In this document: in pieces, positions 21,740-36,187 of the stretch
Layout: every line of letters begins with the position of its first letter
Position numbering within the stretch: the first letter of the stretch is position 1
NCBI GenBank assembly: GCA_009667805.1
Contig: CM019069.1
Location: 94,089,204 to 94,153,203 of the forward strand
Source: Leptobrachium leishanense
Taxonomy: Eukaryota > Chordata > Amphibia > Anura > Megophryidae
DNA: 64,000 nucleotides
Direction: 5' to 3'
Notes under the pieces: generated by a model
Databases searched by the model: none
What the model saw: the letters and a program-made list of their open reading frames with translations, nothing else
What the model was told of the DNA's origin: nothing
Made by a program: the position numbers and the translations under genes

Positions 21740-22885
21740 ATAGGTAGAAGGAGCTCCTCGTTTGGCAGCAAAAAGAAAACACTTGTCAGTAAAGTTACAA
21801 GACCTGCTTTTTAATCTTAGGTCAGTGACCAACTCCTCCACTGTCTCATGTGCTAGCTGCACCCTGGAGTTAAATACAAAACGCTCATATATTTAATTAT
21901 TCTTTGGTGTACAATATGCAGCAAATCTTTCCATGACCATCTCATAATTCTCACCATCAGATTCAGATAATTGAAAGCTGTTCTAAATGTCCAAGGCTTC
22001 TGCTCCAGCAATAGTTAAAGGGACACTCTAATAAAAAATCACCCCCCCGTTTTTTAACCTTAATCTATCCCTACTCCGTTAATAAATCGTTGGTTTTTTT
22101 TTTGTAACTGTAATACTTACCCTAAAATCCTCTTGTTTCCAGCGGCGTCTTTTTTTTTTTTTTCATACTCCCCTCCCTCCTCTTCCGCTTCCGTCCTTCT
22201 TGAGTCTTCTTGCCTTCTGGTTTACGTGAGAAGCGCGCATGCGCGCCTCTCACGTAAGCCAGCCAATCGGCAGGCTTCCTCCCGGCTCCCTCTGAGGATT
22301 AGTGTTGCGCGCAAGAGGATGCACGCAACACTAACCCTCAGAGGGAGCCGCCAGCTTCTGCGGTGAGTTGGAGACGTCATCGCGCTGAAAGCGCGATGAC
22401 GTCTCCTACTCGGCAAAAGTCGGCAGAAGCGGGAAATATGATTCCCGCTCTGCTGACTGACAGCTGGGAGGGCGGAGTAAAGTTCTCCGCCTCTCTCAGC
22501 TGTTTTCAGCATTTACAGCTGAACCGCTGAGCGGAGGGAGGGGGGACAGAGGGCAGCATACTCTGGGCATCATGACCACCTAAAATAGCTTAGGTGGTCA
22601 TGTTGCCTAGAGTGTCCCTTTTAAGAGCAATGCTACTTTCTGATCACTTGGCAAAGTGCAGGTGTTTGTTGCTTTTATATACAGGGTAAATCTCTGCTTA
22701 AATGTTCTCCACACTTCCTCCAGATTACCCACAAACCTGGTTTCAGAAGGTGGCTTCAGACTATCCGTTCTCACAGGTAAGCTCTGTGAGGTTTGCTGGC
22801 CATGTGATGCTCCCTTTTTGCAGATCCATGTTGCTTTACTTGCTGGTAACTGGTAGAACTTGAAGAAAATCCACTTCTGGTACCA
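21740..22885 (-). pseudogene. Gypsy gag fragment, split by a TTAA element
   Basis: The part before the insert (22894-22625) carries the common gypsy gag pattern of a PPSE-type lead-in, then EEVWRTFKQRFTLYIKAT and DQKVALLL. The part after it (22014-21740) continues the capsid pattern with LDIYNSF, YEMVMERFAAYCTPK, FVFNSR and ETVEELVTDLRLKSRSC. An in-frame stop lies near 21895. Gag forms the virus-like particle of these elements; this copy cannot. Confidence 0.75.
22015..22624. mobile_element. TTAA-flanked MITE inserted in gypsy gag
   Basis: Begins TTAAAGGGACACTCTA and ends TAGAGTGTCCCTTTTAA, inverted termini with TTAA at both borders. Gypsy gag similarity continues across it, so the borders are well defined. 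It holds a GC-rich imperfect palindrome at 22282-22348 (GGCTCCCTCTGAGG... and its complement) around GCGCGCAA. Confidence 0.75.
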
Positions 22886-23111
22886 TGTGTTCAACTTTTT
22901 AGTGTACTGAAAGGATCCACAAGGTTCTGTTTACAGCAACTTCTTTATTATTATAGGACCTGAGATCTGAGCTGCTTTCCTGCTATCAGAGCTGGCTCTG
23001 CACAGAGCTGCACACTGCTCTTCCTGGGGCACAGCTCACTTCCTGTTCCCTGACCCTTATGAAAATTCATAACCTGCACAGCACAGTAAGAGCTTTAAAG
23101 GGTATGTATCA
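22886..23111 (-). repeat. Gypsy LTR
   Basis: In sense it begins TGATACATACCC and ends GTTGAACACA, directly followed by the primer-binding site. It contains AATAAA in the sense direction (around 22948-22955). Length 226 bp. No matching LTR on the other side. Confidence 0.65.
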
Positions 23112-23259
23112 TAGTAAGAAACTTAATTTGAAGAAGAAGAAAAACAACAATTCTTGCAGTTGTTAACCGCCACAGACCAGGGAGTCTAGAGTGGGCAGGT
23201 AAAATTGAAATTATTGTAGAAGAACAAAGACCTAGAATATATTACACGCCGTGCCATAT
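23112..23259. other. Short non-coding spacer
   Basis: AT-rich sequence between the gypsy LTR and the next TTAA element; nothing recognised. Confidence 0.4.
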
Positions 23260-23870
23260 TTAACCCATTAAGAACAGAGGCACACTTCTAAAAGTAGAAT
23301 TTCAGCTTTTCGCCTGTTCAACCATAATTTACCTCTTTCATATTAAGTGCACACACCCTTACTATATATCATTTTGTTCAGAAGAAATGGGGCTTTCATT
23401 TTCCATCAAAGATCTATATGTAAAATATATTTTAACATGAAAACTAAAACCTATGAGAAAATAGGACATTTTCAAAGTTCTGCACTAAAAGGGTTAACAA
23501 ACTTTTTTTTCTCTCGCTTTTAAAGTTCTAACGATTCTCTGCCTCCCTCGCCTCAGATCGAAGCGAGGATAAGAAGCAAAGACAATGTTACAAGCATTGG
23601 CCGTGACATTGAGACAGTGATGGACGTGACATTGAGACATTGATAGCGGTGACAAGCTGTCACAACTGTCCCGTGATCCAGATCCCCGCCATTGGCTGCC
23701 AGGGGACTGCCTGCGTTGCCAGGCAGCCCCCCTAGCTGGTGATCTGCATGCTGGGAAGGGAGGTGGGCCATTTGCCGATCAAACACCGCGGGACGTGCTA
23801 TGCCGTCCTGCGGCCTTAAAACCCCCTGCTGCAGGATGGCCTAGCATGTCTGCGGTCGGCAAGAGGTTAA
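23260..23870. mobile_element. TTAA-type MITE material (one or two elements)
   Basis: TTAACCCATTAAGAAC at 23260 roughly pairs with CACTAAAAGGGTTAA ending at 23497. The following part, 23494-23870, ends CGGCAAGAGGTTAA and has an inverted pair CGTGCTATGCCGTCCTGC / GCAGGATGGCCTAGCATG, like the left end of the element at 47066. I cannot tell whether this is one element or two. Confidence 0.5.
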
Positions 23871-23969
23871 TTTACTATGGCCAGAGCAACCCAGCTCCTT
23901 TCCCCAAGCACCAACCCCTCCCTCTACAGGAGGCACAAAGGACCACAACCAATTCCCAGTAAACACTCT
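23871..23969. other. Short non-coding spacer
   Basis: No feature recognised. Confidence 0.4.
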
Positions 23970-24135
23970 CAGGGTTATTCAGAGCGATGAAAAGCAGGAG
24001 AATGACTGGAGAATGGAAAATTCTAGGTCAAAATAGCCGATTTTGGATAGTGAGATAAATGGGAGAATATTTTGACCTAGAATTTTCCATTCTCCAGTCA
24101 TTCTCCTGCTTTTCACCGCTCTCTGAATAACCCTG
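23970..24135. mobile_element. Hairpin MITE of the CAGGGTTATTCAG family (copy 1)
   Basis: 166 bp, nearly a full inverted repeat: CAGGGTTATTCAGAGCG at the left pairs with the right end TCTGAATAACCCTG, and pairing continues through TGAAAAGCAGGAGAATGACT and TTCTAGGTCAAAATA. Related copies are at 46287-46468 and 46875-47043. No consistent target duplication, so the superfamily is open. Confidence 0.8.
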
Positions 24136-24268
24136 ATTAATGTTTAATTGAAATCAGTAAAATGTATCAATGAATTCTAAAGTGAGAACACAAACTTTAG
24201 AAATATCCTAGTGTTTTCATAAGGTATTTCACCAGTTATAAGTGCTATATCCCTATCCCTGAAAACAC

Positions 24269-24878
24269 TTAACCTCCCTGCCGGTATTCCCGAGTGTGAC
24301 TCTGGGTTAAATTTCACTACCGCGAACGGTAACCCCGAGCCACACTCGGGCTGGATGCATACTCCCCTCCTCCTGGCTCCCTCGCTGTCCCCCGCAGTGT
24401 GATCGCGGCGAGCTGCTTCCTGGAAGGCTCCCTGCTAGTCACACGATGCAGGGGGGGGGGCGGGACTGGTAGCAAACTTAGAAAAATTGGATTCTACAGT
24501 GTAAAATGATAAGTGCAATGTTTATGAAGGGCCACTAGGTGGCAGTACAAGATAAGAAATAGACCATACATCCTCTCACCCTTGTTTTCAAGACAGACTT
24601 CAGTGTTTTTTGTTGTATTTTATTGAATATCATTTATTTGCATTATTTTGGGATAATAAATTATTATGTCGTGTTTCAAACTTTATCAGACTCAGTGTAT
24701 TTACAAATTTTTTATTTATTTATTTATAAAGGATTTTACCAGTAAGGACTCTTGATTGCAGTGCGTGATTCCTAATTATTACAAGCTAACTATGTACAAA
24801 AACACCTTTCCTTTAAAAAAAAATTGAGACGCTTTTAGACACGAAATTTTGAAAAAATTAGATCGCCAGGGAGGTTAA
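24269..24878. mobile_element. TTAA-flanked MITE (TTAACCTCCCTG type)
   Basis: Starts TTAACCTCCCTGCCGG and ends GATCGCCAGGGAGGTTAA. The left subterminal region has CCCGAGTGTGAC and its inverse CACACTCGGG. A fragment of a LINE tail (24709-24747) lies in its right half. Confidence 0.8.
24709..24747 (-). repeat. LINE/SINE 3' tail fragment
   Basis: The plus strand reads TTATTTATAAAGGATTTTAC CAGTAAGGA (split here for length). This is the inverse of TCCTT-CTGGTAAAATCCTTT plus ATAAATAAATAA, the 3' end shared by the LINE at 59560-59605 and the SINE copies at 37.3 and 38.0 kb. Confidence 0.6.
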
Positions 24879-24907
24879 GGAAAGAAATGTGCTGTGTAAA
24901 ATATACA

Positions 24908-25055
24908 CAGTGCCCTCCACTAATTTTGGCACCCTTGGTAAATATGAGCAAAGGAAACTGAAAAATTGTCTTTATTGTTTAACCTTTTGATCTTTCGTTC
25001 CAAATACACAAACATACTCTGCTCTATGTAAAAAAAATAAACCCTACCCCTTTCA
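24908..25055. mobile_element. Tc1/mariner terminal fragment
   Basis: CAGTGCCCTCCACTAATTTT followed by GGCACCCTTGGTAAATATGA is the terminal inverted repeat type of a widespread Tc1 family. Only one end is seen; no transposase or second end lies nearby. Confidence 0.65.
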
Positions 25056-25866
25056 CCTTTTTTTTTTTTGCATCAAGTACGTAACTTTTGTATGTACGCA
25101 AAATTGTGTATCCTATAAATTGCATACTTTTTGCACGCAAGGAATGCAGTGCCTGCTCCGAAATGGATTGGTGCAGTGCAGCTCCAGCCCACATCTGCTT
25201 TCTCCCTGAAGGCTCAGAAAGTCATGTCGACACGCAAAACATGGAGAGAAGGGGGGGGACGACAATCTACACAGTCTCACCATAAGCTAAAGTAGGCAGG
25301 ATGTACAGAGGGTCCCTTGCAAAGAATTTCATGACCAAGCTGAGTGCGGGGGAGGGACCAGAGGTGGGAGGGAGTGCGTGTAGGCAAGGAACTGTACCCA
25401 AGAGTGTGGGGGGGGCCGGGGGAGGGAACTGGACTTGGGGGGGATGGCAGCTCTGGATGGCGAGTGGGAGGGAGGGGTGGTGGCACAGGACTCCAGCTAC
25501 TAGGCAGGATAAAACCAGCAGAGTAGCTCTTCAGTGGCAGTATCCAGGCTCCCTGCAATAGTTCTGCCAGTGTCATAAATTAAATGGAAACAAACTGGTT
25601 ATGTCAAAGAACATAATGCTAGAAGATGTATGTAAAGGGCATCACTGGGGGTCAATTAATGTGTATAAGCCCACTATCAGAACTCCTTCAGCTGCCATCT
25701 CTTATCTTGGAAGCCTAGACAACACATTCTTTCCTCTACTCCATTGCATCTATATCACCATGACCTCTTTTTGTATTGAAAGTACAGGTTATATATCTTT
25801 AGGTATCTACTTCATGATGGCTGTATTCTTTCAATGCTGCAAATCACAATAAACCGTATTTAAAAA
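25056..25866. other. Non-coding; contains a repeat fragment related to 17285-17375
   Basis: 25629-25715 (AAAGGGCATCACTGGGG, then CAGCTGCCATCTCTTATC) matches the right half of the TTAA element at 15806-17599. 25240-25500 is G-rich with several poly-G runs. No gene seen. Confidence 0.45.
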
Positions 25867-26036
25867 AAGAATTTATGGGAGCATGGTTTGGTGCGGTATG
25901 AGAGCAGACGTGTGATCTGTTCTCTCCGTCCCGACGAGCAAAGAACCCAATACTCATCGGAGCTGAACTCTCTCACACTGAGCCATATTGCCGCTGAACA
26001 CCCGCTGATGTCTCAAGGGCGGCCCCTGGTGCCTCG

Positions 26037-26957
26037 GTGGCTCCAATTTTCCGCCCGCTCTCGTCTGGGCCTAGCCGTCAAGATGGCGGCCGGACATCTC
26101 CGACTGCCTCCTCCACGTGCTCCAGCCCAGGTGGACCCCCGGAGGCGGCCACCAAGGGAGACGTGCAACAGATACTCGGCCAGCTGGTCAAGGTCCAGCA
26201 GTTCCTGGCAGGAGAACTCGATAGATCTGCACGGGCTATCCGAGCGGAGGTGCATGCGGTGGGTGCCCGGACTTCTGCGCCTGAGGATGCAGTGACAACT
26301 CTGTCCCGGGGACACAACGCGGTGGTCGACCGAACGAGCTGGTGGATTGGATCCAACAACTGGAACAACAGGTAGAGGACCTCGCCAACCGCTCGAGAAG
26401 AAATAACCTACGGATCCAGGGGCTCCCGGAGTCTGTTTCCTCCGCCGCCTTGAGGGACACTCTCATGGGCATGCTACATTCCCTTATGCCTGACCTTACC
26501 GTGGATCATCTACACCTGGATCGCATACACCGCGCATTTAGAGCCAAGGCCGCTCCTCTGGCGGGCCCCAGGGATGTGATCCTCAGATTTCATCATTTTA
26601 CCTCCAAATCCGCCGTGCTGCGGGACACCCCTCTCATGTATCAAGACCTGGAGCTCCAGGTCTTCCAGGATTTAGCTCCCAGCACTTTGGCTAGACTGCG
26701 TCCCTGGAAACCCTTGGCCGATCATTTGAGGGGCCATGGCATCCAATTCGCCTGGGGATTCCCCCTCGATGCTTGCCTTCCATAACGGCACCACCACCGT
26801 TTGTGCCTTGTTGGCGGGGACTCCTGCCTTTCTGGCCCAGCTCAGCCTTCCTGCCTTGGATCTACCCTTGTCACTGGCCTCACTGCGGCCTTTGGAGCCC
26901 GTCGAGGTGGAGTGGGAGGTGGTCCCTCCGTCTGGATCCCCTCGTCCTCCGACATGA
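26037..26957 (+). pseudogene. L1 ORF1 relic (RNA-binding chaperone protein)
   Basis: Three overlapping frames follow one another. 26037-26375 has a Ser/Pro-rich start and a heptad-rich segment (QILGQLVKVQQFLAGELD). 26342-26785 has the junction QQLEQQVEDLANRSRRNNLR and an RRM-like core (IQGLPES, DRIHRAFRAKAAP, DVILRFHHF). 26736-26957 gives the C-terminal end, stopping at 26957. This order, coiled coil then RRM then C-terminal domain, is that of L1 ORF1p, which coats the LINE RNA. Two frameshifts (near 26340 and 26770) inactivate it. Confidence 0.75.
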
Positions 26958-27019
26958 GGAGTAGCCATGAACGCAATAGGTTCAGTGAATTAACTGGCTG
27001 CCTAGCCTCGCCCCGAGGG

Positions 27020-28760
27020 CAGGGCCGGCGCTAGCATAAGGCAGGTCAGGCTACTGCCTGGGGGCGGGCCCGCTGGGGGGGCGGAAATTCACGTTAATTT
27101 TGGCCACCCAGAAGCATGAAACACCTTCTGCAAAGATGCAGAAGGTACTTCATACCGGTGCGCCCCTGGCTGTAGCTGGCTGTTCTGTGTGTGGGGGGCA
27201 TGCAGGGATTAAAAACAACAATAAACTGCCGTTTTACATGGTGGAGGGGGTGGAGCTGTGCAGAGGAGGGAGCCTAGGAGGGGCGGAGCTCCAGCGTGCG
27301 CCTCTCACATTCCACCAGGAAGGGAGCTGTGAAGTTTTGAATGTGCTGCTCAGCATCTGACACCTCCAGGTAGCGTCTATTCAGTGACCCTGTCTGAGTC
27401 ATCTGCAAGCGGGTAACCTGCAAAAAGTCCATCTCTCAGGGAGGAGGTAAATGCACAACACACACACACACCACTCCCAGACAGCTCTCACACACTCTTA
27501 GCCAGCACACACATCACTCCCAGCCAGCACTCCCATCACTCCCAGCCAGCTCTCACACACTCTTAGCCAGCACACACATCACTCCCAGCCAGCACACATC
27601 ACTCCCAGCCAGCTCACACATCACTCCCAGCCAGCTCTCACACATCACTCCCAGCCAGCTCTCACACATCACTCCCAGTCAGCACACACACCACTCCCAG
27701 TCAGCACACACACACCACTCCCTGTCAGCACACACCACTCTTAGCCAGCACACACACCACTCTCAGCCAGCACACACACCACTCTCAGCCAGCACACACA
27801 CCCCACTCTCAGCCAGCACACACACCACCACTCTCAGCCAGCACACGCACACCACTCTCAGCCAGCACACGCACACCACTCCCAGCCAGCACACGCACAC
27901 CACTCCCAGCCAGCACACGCACACCACTCCCAGCCAGCACACGCACACCACTCCCAGCCAGCACACGCACACCACTCCCAGCCAGCACATGCACACCGCT
28001 CAGCCAGCACACACGCGAACACACACCACTCCCAGCCAGCTCTCACGCACTCCCAGCCAGCTCTCACACACTCCCAGCCAGCACACACATCACTCCCAGC
28101 CAGCACACACATCACTCCCAGCCAGCGCACACACACTCCCAGCCAGCGCACACACACTCCCAGCCAGCGCACACACACACATCACTCCCAGCTAGCTTTC
28201 ACACACACAGACATCACTCCCAGACATCACTCCCAGACAGCTTTCACGCACTCACAAATAGCCAGCACACACATCACATCACTCCAAGCCAGCACACACA
28301 CCTCTCCCAGCTAGCGTTCGCACACTCACACGTCACATCACTCACAGCCAGCTCTCGCATACACACTCACAGCCAGCTTACATACACTCACAGCCACCTC
28401 GCACACATCCCTCACACATGCAACACACCAAAGCTAGCTCACACACACTCACAGCCAGCTAATACACATCCACTCACATCCAGCTCACACATACAATAAA
28501 TCATTTAGAGATAGCTCGCACGCTCACACAATCATAGCTGACACTCACATGCATCATTCACTGGCAGCTCAAACATACTCAGTCAATCCACTTCACTGCC
28601 AGGCTGCTCACACACACTCATAAGCCACAGACAGCACCACACTCAGCCCCATCTTGCACACTCGATTATTGTCCTATACATGTAGCCCCGCACAGTCATA
28701 TGTCAGCTTATTGGGAGAGGGGGCGGCCAAATGCACCTTCGCCTGTGCGCTCACAATTCT
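27020..28760. mobile_element. Insertion between L1 ORF1 and ORF2 with a CA-rich minisatellite
   Basis: The left edge CAGGGCCGGCGCTAGCATAA looks like a hAT-type terminus, and GGGGGCGGCC near 28728 may belong to the other end, but no target duplication was found. 27450-28650 is a long array of variants of CACTCCCAGCCAGCACACAC, about 20-26 bp per unit, degrading into scattered CACACA/CCAGCT blocks to the right. Minus-strand frames such as VCVCWLGV repeats come from the array. About 400 bp at the left (27020-27440) is non-repetitive and unrecognised. Confidence 0.45.
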
Positions 28761-30852
28761 GTCCGTCAGGCATTGTTGTGGAATGGGAGCGCCAGAGGAA
28801 ATCCTCACCATTTTAAGCGCTTATTAGATGCCACCTAGCACGGTGAATGTCCTTTCACTTAATGTGAAAGGACTAAATTCCCCCCAGAAGAGGAGACTAT
28901 TATTCCGAGACCTCCGACGTAAACTTGTTGACATAGCTTTCCTACAGAAGACCAGATTGCCCAGACAAGACTCAGCTAGGCTGCATGACCCCTGCTTCTC
29001 TCAGGTATTTTCCTCCTGCGCTATTAGCAAACACAACGGGGTTTCTATTCTGGTTAACAAAAATTGTCTTTTTACAAAACATGCTGTTCATATAGATCAT
29101 GCTGGGCGTTATGTCATACTGTTGGGTGCGCTAGGCCAGAGAGTCATAACATTGGTTATGTTTTTGGGAAACTCTAAATAATGACCTAGACAGATGTGCC
29201 TCAGGGGAGGTTATAATGTGTGGGGACTTCAATGCGGTACCATGCCCCTCTATCGACAGGTCCCGCCCAGACGATGACTCCACTCAGCATGAGACAGGAT
29301 AACCTGTTCGGCTCGTTCTTAACTCAACGGGCGTTGATTGACGTCTGGCGGGTTACTCATCCCTCTACTAAAGACTTCACCTTTTACTCCAACCCCCATA
29401 GATCCTACTCTCGAATTGACAGTATCCTTCTCTCTCCTTCTCTGCTTCCCTGGGTGAAGACAGCCTCTATAGGGTCTATCAGCTGGTCGGACCACGCAGA
29501 AGTAGTCCTGGAGCTTAGTCTTCCTGACTGCTCCCCGGTCTGGAACTGGCGGCTCGTCTCCCACACCATGCAGGATTGGTGGAGGAACTGACGAAGGAGC
29601 TGGAAGCGTACTTCCGTGACAAAGTCACGGAGGACGTTTCTTTTTCCACGGTATGGGCAGCGCATACAGCGGTGTTGCGGGGGGGGGGGAGATCATTAAG
29701 AGGGTTTCTTATCGTAAGCTTCTTAAGTTACAGAGCATTCTAGACTTGCAGCGCACTTTATACGCACAAGAATTAGCGCATAAAACTGCACCCTCGCCGG
29801 AGGGTTTTGATCGCCTGCAGAATACCCGACACGCTCTAAACAGGCTGTTGCTCGAGGATGTCGCTAAAGCGATGACCTGGACGAAGCGCAGATATTCTGA
29901 ATCCGCAAATAAGATGGACACGCTGCTGGCGCAACCGATCCATCCTCACCCGCCCGCAATGCGTATCTCCTTTATAAAAGATGCCTCGGGCAGAGCCCTT
30001 AGCTCTCCGCAGAACATTAAACGTGCGTTTTCAGAGTACTACTCCACCATGTACAACCACTCCCCACTACACTCACCATCTAACGTGTCACATATGGAGG
30101 CCACTAACTTTTTTCTCTGTCGCGTAGACCTGCCCAAACTCTCGGCAACCCAAGGCGAGGCGCTTGCGAAGGATTTCTCCCTAGAAGAGAGCTCGGAGAC
30201 CGTGTCTTCACTTAAACCTAATAAAGCTCCCGGTCCGGATGGCTTTACGGCCCAATGCTATAAGGCCTTTTTTCCAATCCTGGGGTCCCACTTAGTCACC
30301 TTGTTTAATGCGGTTAAAGCGGGCAATCCCTTCCCGAGCGATTCCTTGTTGGCCTCTCTTGTAGTCCTCCCTAAACCAGGGAAAAACCTTTCCACTCCCT
30401 CTGGATTTCGCCCCATCTCCCTGTTGAACCTGGATGTCAAAATTTATGCAAAACTCCTGGCAACCAGACTCAACCCCCTGTTACCGTCCCTAGTGCACCC
30501 GGACCAGGTGGGGTTTATCCCAGGCCGTCAGGCATATGAAAACACCCATAGGGCGGCTGGTGCGACTTGGCATCTGGAAAGAGAAGGTCACCCTTCTCTG
30601 GTCCTCTCGTTGGATGCAGAGAAGGTGTTTGACCGTATCAAGTGGCCTTTTCTCTTCACCCTGTTGGAACATAGGTCTTTTCCTGCTGCTTTCTGTTCCG
30701 CTGTCTGGGCTTTGTATACTAACCCTAGGGCCGCTATTTCCATCCCGGGCACGCAGGCAAGCCCCTTTTTTATCCTTAATGGTACCCCACAGGGATGTCC
30801 TCTTTATCCCTTACTCTTTGCCCTCACTCTAGAACCCCTGTTACAGCACATA

Positions 30853-32470
<1,618 letters not shown>

Positions 32471-34560
32471 TATGCTCCTCACCGGACATTCAGGGCATAA
32501 TGATTAATGACAGCCCCTTTAAAGTGTCTGCTTACGCGGATGACGTGCTGCTTACCCTGACTTCCCCAAGTCCTCTCTGACGGCCACCACTACTTTATTA
32601 TCTTGCTTTTCGGTAGTCTCTGGGTATAAAGTGAATTTAGAAAAATCTGTACTCCTGCCTTTTCATGTCCCCAGCCGAGACTTAAGGCCTTAGCCACCGA
32701 ATTTGGGTTCAGGATAGTATCCACCTCATTCTCGTATCTAGGTATTTAACTGCCGAGCGCGTACAGAGACTTGTATAGGGTTAACTATCTGCCTTTTATA
32801 TGCTAAACTTCGACGGGAGATGGAGGTATGGGGCAGGGAAAGCATTTCCTGGCTCGGGAGAGTCCACTGCATTAAAATGAACCTATTACCGCGTCTGCTG
32901 TACCTGTTCCAGGCGCTTCCATCTCCCGTCGACCCGAGTGACCTCCGTTTTCTACAATTGAGTATTGATGCGTTTGTTTGGCGGGGGGGGAGTAGGAGAG
33001 TGGCTCGCTCAACACTACACCGCCCACGTGAGTTGGGGGGTTTGGGACTCCCTAACCTGTTATGGTACTTCCAAGCTGCACAACTGTCGCAGGTAGTGGC
33101 GCTACACTCTTCGCCGCACACTCACCGCTGGGGGGACTTTGAGACAGCATGCTGGTTACCGGAGGATCCCAGACATTGGATGTGGCTCCAAAAACCTCTC
33201 AGACCCTCCACACCCATGCCCTGCCCTCCGCTGCGGCACTCGGTTGCGCTGTGGGATTCCCTTGCCTCCAAAAAGAAGCTCCGCCAACAGCAAACCTCGA
33301 TGCTCCCTCTGTGGAGAAACCCGCAATTCCTGCCGGGGTTGTCGCCTGAGAGGTTCTCCCGGTTTGTCAGGGGAGGCATCCTTCGGATTCGGGACTTACA
33401 AGATCATAATGGACTTTACTCCTTTGATTCATTATCAGCCTGCCTCCAACTGATGCCGCAGGATCTCTTCTGTTATATGCAGCTTCGTCATTTCGCTTCT
33501 ACCCCTGAGAATAAGATAGCTGGCTCTTCTCCCCTCACCTTCTTCGAAAGACTGTGTTTGTCTGGAGACCTGCCCAAGGGCCTCATTTCTCATCTATATA
33601 CACACCTGGCGAGCACACCCTCATTGCCTACCATCACTTATGTGGCCGCCTGGGAACGGGACTTTGGATCATCTCTCGATGGGAGACGAATGGTTAGATA
33701 TCTGGGAGGCCGCTAGGAAAGTTTCGATTTGCACCACGCTTCAGGAACAGGCCTTGAAGACTATGATGGGGTGGTATGCCACTCCTGTGCTTCGTCACAA
33801 GGCCAACTCTGCTGTTCTGGACGACTGTTGGAGGGGGTGCGGGGGTAGAGGTGCCCAAGCCCACATGTGGTGGACATGCCCCATGATTACTAAATACTGG
33901 GACTCTGTACAAGCTCTACTGGAACAGGTATTCGGACCTGGGATACTGAGGGACCCCTGGACCTATCTATTCGCCAACCCAGTGCCGGACTTCTCCTTGC
34001 ACCATAATCGACTCCTCTCTAAAATTCTATTGGCGGCAAGAAAGGCGGTGGCCGAGACATGGAGGTCCCCGAGGCTTCCCTCACAGAGATGCCTGTTGCG
34101 GATTATGGAGCACATACAGTACAACTAATGGACGAACTGTCTGCAAAAATTCATCACACACTGCCGGCGTTTCGGAAGATATGGGATACATGGGACTCCT
34201 TCGGTGCTTAATCGCCCTAAAGGGGTCTCGAGTGTGGAATCTCGTGCAGGTGCATTACTTATTGCGGTGATCGTAACAATGACTTGTGGTGAATCGTATA
34301 CTGGCTTGTTCTCATTCTGACCAGTGCCTTTGTTTGTCCTTGTGTGTGGTATTGTTGTGTCTTTGTGTGTTCTGTATCCCCCCCCCTTTGTTTCCTGTTT
34401 CTCTGTCCCTTTCCTTTTTCTTTCCTTTGGTCCTTTTCTGATTCGTTACAAAATGGGTCGTTGCAAGATCCTGATGCTGTTATTACTGTGCTTGAATATC
34501 TGTTTGATCTGCCATAACTTCTTTAAATAAAGTCTTTTAAAAAAAAAAAGAAGAATTTAT

Positions 34561-35002
34561 AAAATTGGACGATATGAATAATGATACAATTACTTACATT
34601 TAATAACTTCTTTAAATGTTCCCACATTCTGTTCCATGTTTGTTGTTGATGTTCTTCCTCCTGCTGTTTTTTCCGCGAAGACACAGTATATGAGTCACAT
34701 AATGATTACATACTCTCATTGCATACACATATGTATTTTAAGAGTGCCCCCAAGAACAAATGATGTTGTAAGATTGTAATTTGTGAGGTTTCAATTATCA
34801 TCATGTTACTTGACACTGTCTTGTGTGACCCCAAGTAATGGATTATATGCTCAAGACTCCTTTTAAAATACAATGCAGTTTCCACTATAATTAGGCATTG
34901 AGACCAAAATTGATACTGTCTGCAAACACCATATAGATCTTTCATGTAACCACTGGCTTATAAATGAAGGCTGTATAGAAAGCACAATAATATTATACTA
35001 CT
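34561..35002. other. Non-coding intronic sequence
   Basis: AT-rich, no gene or element edge recognised between the L1 target duplication and the next repeat. Confidence 0.4.
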
Positions 35003-36156
35003 AGCTTTTGCCCGCGGCTTCGCTCGCGTGGATTTTAGGATTTGTTAAAATAGTTTTTTAAAAGAAACTTGAGTTTTTTTTGGTAGAACCCCCCCCCCTC
35101 CCCCTTCCCACTTGGGATTTTTGGAAAATTGTAAAACACGTGTTTTTTTATTTTTCAAGAAGAATGTAAGTGCCAAATTTCACACCTGTAACATCTTTGG
35201 TTTTTGAAATATAGGTATACTGATAAAAGTATTCACATCCCTTTCCCCCAACCCCCTTAACTGGATTTTCGGATTTTCGGATGTCAGCCCGCACCGGGGG
35301 GCACGGCGATCGGCCAGAACCCGGCCGATCGCTGGTCCCAAAGGGAGGACGCGCTGGAACGCTACCTGCGGGTGGACGCGCTGAGTGCATCCACCGCAGC
35401 GAAGGGGTTAAAAGTATTCACCCCCCCACTTGGATTTTTGGAAAATGGTAAAACACGTGTTTCTTTATTTTCAAAAGATTGTAATTACCAAACTTCACAC
35501 CTGTAACATCTTGGTTTTTGAACTATAGATTAACTCATAAAAAGTATTCAGACCCCTTTCCCTCGACCCCCCCCCTCTTATTTGGATTTGTGGAAAATGG
35601 CAAAACACATGTTTGTTTTTTTCACGAAGATTGTAAATACCAAATTTCACACCTGTGACATCTTTGGTTTTAGAAATATAGGTATACTGATAAAAGTATT
35701 CAACTCCCCCTTTTTGCCCCCTCCCACTGAATTTTTGGAAAATGGTAAAATAGGTGTTTTTTTGTTTCTCAAGACGAATCTAAATACCAATTTTCACGTA
35801 TGTAACATCTTCTGTTTTTGAGATATAGGTATCCTGTTTAAAAGTATTCAGCCCCCCTTTTTTTTTAACCCCCCCCCACCTGGGATTTTTGGAAAATGGT
35901 AATACACCTGTTTTTATTTTTCAAGACTAATCTAAATACCGATTTTCACATCTGTAGCATCTTCTGTTTTTGAGCTATAGGTATCTTGTTTAAAATATGC
36001 AACCCCCTTTTTCACCCCCCTTAGGGGCGGAGTTTCCAAAAATCCTTCCTTAGTGGGCGCCAACATCATAAAAACAGTGCACCTTCAAAATTTCACATTC
36101 CTAGGTTAAACGGTTTCAGCTGGGCATTGATGAGTCAGTCAGGACTTTCGCGTTTT

Positions 36157-36187
<31 letters not shown>

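Larger units (their letters stand above)
21715..23111 (-). mobile_element. Ty3/gypsy LTR retrotransposon fragment, antisense in CPPED1 intron 2
   Basis: In the minus-strand sense it starts with an LTR (23111-22886), then a primer-binding site (22885-22871, TGGTACCAGAAGTGG), then gag. It is truncated near 21715, about 25 nt after the CPPED1 exon's donor site. A TTAA element (22015-22624) is inserted within gag. No pol and no second LTR were found. Confidence 0.75.

Noticed and set aside
27763..28178. Cysteine-rich frames (VCVCWLGV, CACAGWEW)
   Set aside because: Translation of the CA-rich minisatellite; no independent support.
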